From NCBI RefSeq assembly GCF_002775205.1, contig NC_036450.1, positions 18,905,479 to 18,969,478 of the forward strand: a DNA stretch of 64,000 nt, read 5' to 3'. This DNA is from Xiphophorus maculatus (taxonomy: Eukaryota > Chordata > Actinopteri > Cyprinodontiformes > Poeciliidae). Positions 56,461 through 64,000 of this stretch are shown in pieces. How positions within the stretch are numbered: position 1 is the first letter of the stretch; every line of letters begins with the position of its first letter. The notes below the pieces were generated by a model. The model worked only from the letters and a program-made list of their open reading frames with translations. It was not told the origin of the DNA and searched no databases. Position numbers and translations under genes: made by a program.

Positions 56461-59400
56461 GAATACTTCATGCTACATAAAAATGTAACATTAAGTATCC
56501 TTTACATAGAAATCATTCTATGTAAATGATTTCTTGATTTGATCTGGTAAATAGGTCTGGCTTATGTTTAACCACTGAAAGCAATGTATTGACAGCTCTT
56601 TTTCTTTACTGATTTATAATTAGTATAAGTAGAAAACGTCATCTTTGTCAAACAATCTGCAATCCAAAGCATTTTTGTGTAAGAAAAAGGAAAAAACAGA
56701 AACTATTCTCAGTACCGCATAAGACAAGTTCCCTTTCGTGATTGAAGTATATCAGTTCGAAGAGAACACATGGCTGGTTTACTGGCTATAATTGGGAAGG
56801 CCTGTCAAAGCACTGAGGCACTGGAGGATTCATCAAAGAGCTCCTCACTCACGTCTGTCAGAGGCAGCACTGGGTGGAGACTCAGTCTGTAATGGAGCAG
56901 ATCACATCACATATTATTACAGGCCTTTTTGAATTTGTTGATGGTTTCTGGATTGCAGTGCAGAATCAGTCTCCCCAACTTTGTTTCAACTACAAAGTAC
57001 TTTTACCTAATGTCAACATCATTATATCAGCAGCACAGACTGGCACTCCATGACCTTAATATGTATTTATGGTTAAGTAAAAGAGCTCAAGGCTGTGGGC
57101 TTTTTATATTGCTGCATTGGAATCATGTGTAGGGTGTGGCATGAAAAGTCTTTGTTGGATGGTTTGTGCTTTTTTTTTCTTTTAAGATCTATTTTTCAAA
57201 ATGTATAAAGTCTTTTTCTTATTGCATTGTAGAAAAAAAAACCTATGTTTGCGATGATTTAATGGCAATAAATAAATCTAGTTTTGGGCAGCAAAAGGTG
57301 AAATTTTGAACAGTCGTAGTACATAAATTAGAACAAGTTACTTAGATTGACAAATAACCATCCTATTTTTGCTGCACCTGGTTGCTGCTTTCACAAGAAT
57401 CAAAATTCCTTTTATTGTCATTGTGCAAGATAGAAAACACAACAAAATTTAAAAGACTGAGGTCTTGCAACGGTTGAAAAAAATTTAAACTGAGAATTTC
57501 AACTGTATTTTTCTCCTTTTTTTTCTAATATATTGATCCCTATTAAACCTTTATCTTAGTGTTTGGAGTTCTGGTTGTTATATAAGAAAGTATTCCAGAT
57601 TAGTCAGTCATGGTCTTTTTTTTTTTTTTTTTACTGTACTGGGTTTTGTGTGACATGTCTAATGGGACGTCCTCGCCGCTTCCTCCTTGTAGCTTGTTGA
57701 CCACAGTAAAGGAGCTGAGGTTTAGTGGTCAAGCTGGACAGGAAATAATGACGGTGTTTTAAAGAGAGACCTGTTTTCTAATAATAGTCATTACAAACAG
57801 TGGCTTTCCAAGAAATGCAACTCAACTCATTACAGCATCTGCCTGAAAAGCTTATACTGACTATGAGTTATGAGACTGTAAGCATTTGTGTATTTCATGT
57901 ATCTAAGTAAACCAAACTATTGTGGTTGAGGTTTAGGAATCCAGCACAACAATGACCACAGATTTAAAACGTTGTTTTCTGCTCAGAGCTAAATATGTCC
58001 ATTTTAATTCCCTCAGGACAAACTGTTGATCTTGCTCAGTGCAACAAGTTACAAATCACTGTGTCAGGCTCAGTCTCAGATTTTAAAAAATAAGTTATCA
58101 CCTTAAATTACTGGTCTGCTGGTAACATTCAATTCACTGTAGTTATTTAGTTCAATTCACAACAAATGTTTTCTGTGGGCCCTTTTTTAAGAAAACTTCT
58201 TTCCTGTCCAAGTGGAAAGTTACCACCACGTTTAAAAATACATATTTTCCTCCAGCTTGCTTTGGTACATTTCCAACCATGTTCTGGTCTGGTATCACCC
58301 ATGTTGTTTCTGCTCTGAAGTTATTTGAGTCTGGTTAACCAAATTACGTCAAATAATTAAAGGATTTTGGAGAACATTTGGAACTGAAGTTATAATCTTT
58401 ATAAGCTGCATGAAGCCCCCAATGTTAAGGAACAGAGAGATTTTAGTCACTGTTTTTCCACTGTGCTGCAGCTAACATTTTATCTCTCTTTTAAACACAA
58501 GTTATAGCAATCAAATTTCATTTAGAGAGCACTTTTCATACAGTCATTTGTAAAACAGTGATTTTTAGAAATTAAAAACAGAGTTTCACCATCCAGGGTT
58601 ATTTAGGTTTTGATTTTCTTCTGTTTGAAATTTGACCATTTTTAATTTGTTCTTTTAGTTCCCTTTAAGTCTTGCCCTATTCTGTTCAGTTCCCTGAATG
58701 TATAATTGTTTAAAAGGTTTCCTCCACATATTTTAATTTCTTTAAGCTTAGTTTCTTAGTTTATTCTTGTGTTTCGTTATTTGTGATTTTGGCTTTAAAG
58801 TGAGAGAAAAATAATTGCAACACAACCTTACTCACCAAAACACAGAATACAGAGACCCGTTTCTATTATCAATTTAACAAAAGTTTAAGTAAAAACCAAA
58901 AAACAAAAACAAATACCTAATATTTTAACTATCAGATATCAATAAGTTAGTTGTGTTGAGTGTAGATTTTCATTGAAAAGTAAATGTGCAAATGTTGCAT
59001 GGTGTAAGGCAAAACCCAAACAAAGCATAGCATAACCAAACTAAAACTGCTGTGAGTAGAGCAACATCGGGCCCAGGTAGTCCGATTCAGCAAATACTAT
59101 GGCAGGCAAAGACAGAATTTGTCACTATTATTTAGCATGAGGAACTGTGGAAACATAACTGTGCAGATTAGTGAGAAAACATAGTAGATAGATTTATTTA
59201 TTATATGTGGAATGGTGAAATTCTTAAATAAATTTGTAAGGAGACAACGGTTAGGACCGTACCTAGTAAGGATCAAGTACAAACAATAAAAGCCGAAATA
59301 GAATATTACTAAAATGTATAGATGTACTTTCAGTTATTATTCATAATTTAAACAGCAATTAAATTAAAATAGTGGCTCTGGTGGAAGGGGTGATATGCAG

Positions 59401-60608
59401 CCTTAGTTTCCCATTTTCCTCAGCATTTTGTGTGTTATCGGCACTAATCCTGGCTTATTATGATTTGGAGTTGTGCCATTCTCTTTCCATTGTCAATGCA
59501 ATTTTGCACTTCTCTTCAACTCAATCTTTCAGCTGTCTAGTGCGTTCCTATAACACACACGTGAACTTTAATTACAATTCAGTTCTGAAGGTGACTGTCA
59601 GAACTGTTACACCGGACTTTTCTGCGGGGCATCAGCGTAAAAGGGCAATTCATAAGAATGTAAAATACAACTTTTTAGATAGTTACTCATTGAAATTTTT
59701 AAATGTGTATGCCTTTCTTCCACTTCCCGGTGATACTTTGTGGTGGTCTGTCACATATAAAGCTTGATTTTATTTATTTATTTTACATTAGCTTTTGCTT
59801 TAAGATAATGCAAAGCTGGAGTACAGAGATCTCCATTTTCTTAGATGGAAAATTTCTGCTTTAATGTACTGTAAAAGGTTTTTATAAAAATCTGTAGGGC
59901 TCCAGATTAACTCGTAGCCCCAAAAGTATTATTAAAGTGATCTAATGATTATTCTTCAATTATCTTGTAAATGTAACAGTTGGTGGTAGGCAGGCTATCT
60001 GATGGTAAAGACAACATTGCAGACTTCTCTATTACCACTAAACTCGAATCAGAGGCCCCATTGTGCTCCTTCAGAAAGTGATCTTAATCTGAACTGAATA
60101 GGGTTTTGTTTTTTACAGCGACTTTCTACCAGTCATACACAAGACGCAGTGCAGTAAGCAGCTTTTGGTGTGAAGGAGAGATTTTATTGCAGTATTTGTG
60201 GGTTCAGCTCCTCAGCAGGTTGAGTTTTAAGATGCAGCCTGCATCTGCAATATATCACAGTGAATTTCATGGCATTTTTTAGTTGCTTTAGGCTTGGAGC
60301 CTAAACTAAATCTGTGTTGATAATTTATTTTTTTACTTTTAAATCTGTAATCTTAATTTCGTATTTTAGGAACCTTCTTCTGTTATAATCAATGCCTCTA
60401 ATGTTTCCTACTGAGAAGAATAACTACTCTGAAAAGATGCCTGTGGAATAAACAACATGATTTCTGCCTCTGTATAAAACAATCCTGTTTTATCGACTTG
60501 ACGTTTCTGATATTGCTCATCTACAACCCAAACCATTAATTTTTAAAGGTGCTTTTTTTATTTTGTTTCTGTCTTGTCCACCTGTTCTCCTACAGTCAAG
60601 TTGAGTAC

Positions 60609-60655
60609 AGTCAATGGATCCCTAACGGATGGATCCATTAGGGATCCATCCCTAA
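60609..60655. repeat. Short palindromic cluster of ATGGATCC units
   Basis: ATGGATCCCTAA is followed by CGGATGGATCCA, then TTAGGGATCCAT and CCCTAATGGATC. The arms can pair to a stable hairpin and the motif is also partly tandem. No family recognised. Confidence 0.6.
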
Positions 60656-63305
60656 TGGATCAGAGGAGAACCCCAAGTGTGGCAATCAGAAGAGGAACAA
60701 AGAAAGAACAAAGAGAAATAATACACAATCTTACATGGAAAGTAATTAATAATAATATATATATTTATATTTGCCAGATTATAACTCCTACTGGCCTTAC
60801 CTGCCCAAAGATTCTTTTTGATAAAGTATGTAAAGAACTCAATGATCTGGATTTCATCATCTTCCCAAGGATGGGGTGGAAAACTTAGCTCAGACATCTT
60901 CATCGTGGGAAAGATGATGTGGTAATGGATTCACTGTACCAGCTTATGAGAATGAACCACCCAGTTGGTCCCAACAAGATAATCACTTGTCTTAAAAGAA
61001 ATCCATTCAATCCCAGAAAAGTTCATCTCCCTCACAATTTTCTGCAAACTGGAAACGCACCAGTGCTTTATGTTCCGTCATAAAGTTCATTCAAACCCAA
61101 AAATCCCAGAGTATTAACGAGCCAACGCTGAAAGCCATCAGGATGCTACTGCATCCAAGTCCATAAAGACGTCAGGTCACTGAAGATGAAACTTTCGCAA
61201 TGTTACAGGAAAACTTCCCACATCCAAAGCAGACATTCATTACACCTTTGAAGTGTGTAAAACAAACATAAGTCAATCGTAAAGCTGCTGTCTTCCCAGA
61301 CTTCTTCCAGACTTCTTGACTCTTCATTGCAATTTTCATAATGACAATTGAATGGCAATGCAATTGTCTAGACCTCTTCAATTCTAGACCTTTGCTACAG
61401 CGTTATTCCCTTAGTCCCATAGTCTATCATTACCACAATAACGTCCAATAAAAACATAGAATTAAAGAGGGAAAAAAGTATTGTCTGTTCAGACTATGAT
61501 CATCCATGCATCTTTTCCAGAACATTCATTCATTGAAGAGCTTTGTGCATGGCTCATTCCTCTTGTTCCCTCTCCTGTTTTGTTTTTGACTTAAAACTGT
61601 CTTTTTTTCTCTTTTTTTGCAGTGTATGCGTTTATAATCAGTACTGTACTTCTTTTGCTGCAGCACTGCACTTTCCTTTCATGTGCTACATGTTTGCAAT
61701 ATGTGTTGTACAGTACATAATTCTTTGAACACACCCAGAGCCACTCCTTGAAATCCTGTGGCAGCCTCAGTGTCGTCTTTTAACTAGTGGGAGGGACACA
61801 TCGCTTTACGAAGATGTTACAAGCTATGCTTGCTTTACTGCATGTCATGGAGTTTCTTTGTAACAGTAACTTGATGAATGAGCAGAACATACACATTTTT
61901 TCTCCTGTCCAATGCTCTTGTTCTAGCAAAATTGTTGGGTGAAGCAGGTTTTAAAAAAATACACTATTTATTGCTGTTGTTTAAAAGTTTAGGTCTTTAT
62001 TTGATGGCAATCATGTTCAGAAAATAGAAAATTAAAAAGCCAATTTCCCTCTCAAAATCCTTAGTTCATCTCTCAAAAGTGTATATCTGTGTCGATGAAC
62101 ATGTCAGGCTCAGAACGACAAGTTGGCGTTTCGATTGCTTTCTCGTGTTGTCAACATAACAGTGACTCCGGAGAGATGTTTTGATGACATGTGTTGTAAG
62201 TTGTAATACATTTTGATCGCGACATAAGCAATTGAAAATGTGAGATAAAGCAGAGGATTGTACTGCTTGGATGTACAAAAGCCTTGGCAACTTGCTCAAA
62301 GGAACGAGGAACTCCTTTTTGTGTCACAATTATATGAAGATTGAACACGTAGTTTTGAAAATTTGAATTCTGTTCTGAACAAATGCAAAGTCGGTCAATT
62401 CTGAACTGTGACTAGGTGGAGTCAACTAAAGCATCACTTGCTGTTCCTCTCTGATCCACTAGGGGCCGCGTTTTCGTTTTCAAAAACAGCGAGCAATCGA
62501 TTTGGGTCAGAAGTGGAAACTTGGATCTACTGTTGTGATGCTAACCACTACTAGCAACACAAATAAAACCATATTTCTCAACATTCAATGGACTGAAATA
62601 CTAAAAGAGTGTGTGCTCAAAGACTGTTCGGTACTGTGAAGTTTAATGTGATCAAGCTTTTGGAAGGGTCAATGCAAACATGTTGTTTCTTGCAGCTGTG
62701 AAGACGTTTAATACATCTGGCAGCCATATTGGGTATTGAACTCAGCGACTTTTCCAAATCTCTATCCTAACTTCAGCATGGAGTCCGTTTGATTTTGTAG
62801 CTCAGAAAATTGACACAGAACAAGCTGAAAACTGCACCAGCATAATCTCACTTGAGGTTTTTATGGGGCAACATTTTATTGTGGGGACGAGGCAGCAGAT
62901 TATGTTTCTACATTTTTTGTAGCGCAACCACTTTGATTTCAAGGAGCTATAGTATCCGATGTAAATGACCCTCTAGCATGTTTGGAGAACGATGGACAAC
63001 TTATTGTGGAGCAGAGGGATTTATGGCCGACTGTAGGTCTGGCTGGTTGAATCGATTGAGTGGAGATACGTGGATGATGTTATTGACTGGAAAACCTTCC
63101 ACTGATGACAGGATGACAAGTACACATATATATAGAATGTACATCAACAAGTAAGAGACTGCTGTATTTTTCTTTTTGACCATCTTTTATGGTTGGAAAT
63201 CTAATCCCAGCTGGATGTTCCAGCAGGTTAGCCATATAGAGGAGAAAGAAATGGGTTCACCAGCCATGGGACAGCACAAGAGTTGGCTACCATGTAGACT
63301 GAATA

Positions 63306-63544
<239 letters not shown>

Positions 63545-64000
63545 GTTTTTGTTTTTTTTTTTTTAATAAAAAAAAAATTCCAAACAACTTTGGAAAACAA
63601 TTTCAGTCGCTCAGTTCAATACTCCCGTTCCTCATTTCCGACGTCCATCAAGGCGCCTCGAATGATTAAGTGTCACCACTGCAAAGGGTTAACAGCTTGG
63701 GTCTTGCAGAACTGATCTGATCGTTTCCATAGCAATGAGCAGAAGCAAGACATTCCCCCAGAACTTCAGTGAGCTCATTGTACCTATGACCTCATCTATG
63801 ACATGAGGTCCTACATCAAAGAACTTCTGAGGTTATGAATGCGTGTATCTCAGGATATCAGTTCATATCCAACTAGCTCTTCGAATCTCAACACTGTGTT
63901 TTGCAAGTATTTTCAGTATGGAAAAGATGTTTGTCGGCTTGTTTTTTCCCCTGAGTTTTGGAGTGGGATATGTGGTTACAACAGGGATGAGGAAGGTTTT

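Noticed and set aside
59372..59767. Plus-strand frame of 131 residues in the gene-poor end
   Set aside because: AT-rich, no motif, no splice or promoter signals. Possible in random sequence of this composition.
60574..60903. Overlapping frames on both strands near the palindrome
   Set aside because: I recognised no domain; the start lies in the palindromic repeat.

Overview
The window is nuclear DNA of a ray-finned (teleost) fish. Coding exons are short and split by long AT-rich introns with GT..AG borders, and the proteins are vertebrate orthologues. The introns and spacers carry many decayed Tc1/mariner copies and small palindromic elements of the kind common in teleosts. I cannot name the species.

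Layout. (1) 1-4380, plus strand: the last eight exons of camsap1 (microtubule minus-end binding protein), cut by the left window edge. (2) 8488-40992, minus strand: a complete kcnt1 gene (sodium-activated potassium channel, Slack) in 31 coding exons. I could join them into one open frame of 1256 codons. It lies tail-to-tail with camsap1. (3) 45120-48909, minus strand: complete psmd5 (26S proteasome assembly chaperone S5B) in ten exons, 504 codons. (4) 50545-51740, plus strand, head-to-head with psmd5: a GT31 glycosyltransferase that I read as b3galt9. Its first coding exon appears to hold only two codons. (5) 51741-64000: no gene that I can support; Tc1 relics, a TTTA microsatellite and a large TA tract.

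The most striking non-genic object is a 2838-bp foldback element (32849-35686) inside kcnt1 intron 2. It has near-identical terminal inverted repeats built from 145-147-bp tandem units, about eight on the left and four on the right. They enclose about 0.94 kb of unrelated DNA, and the element is flanked by a 9-bp target duplication with one mismatch. Its units carry six perfect TGACGTCA palindromes. The four genes do unrelated jobs (cytoskeleton, ion channel, proteasome assembly, Golgi glycosylation). As I recall the human map, all four orthologues lie on 9q, as two separate pairs.
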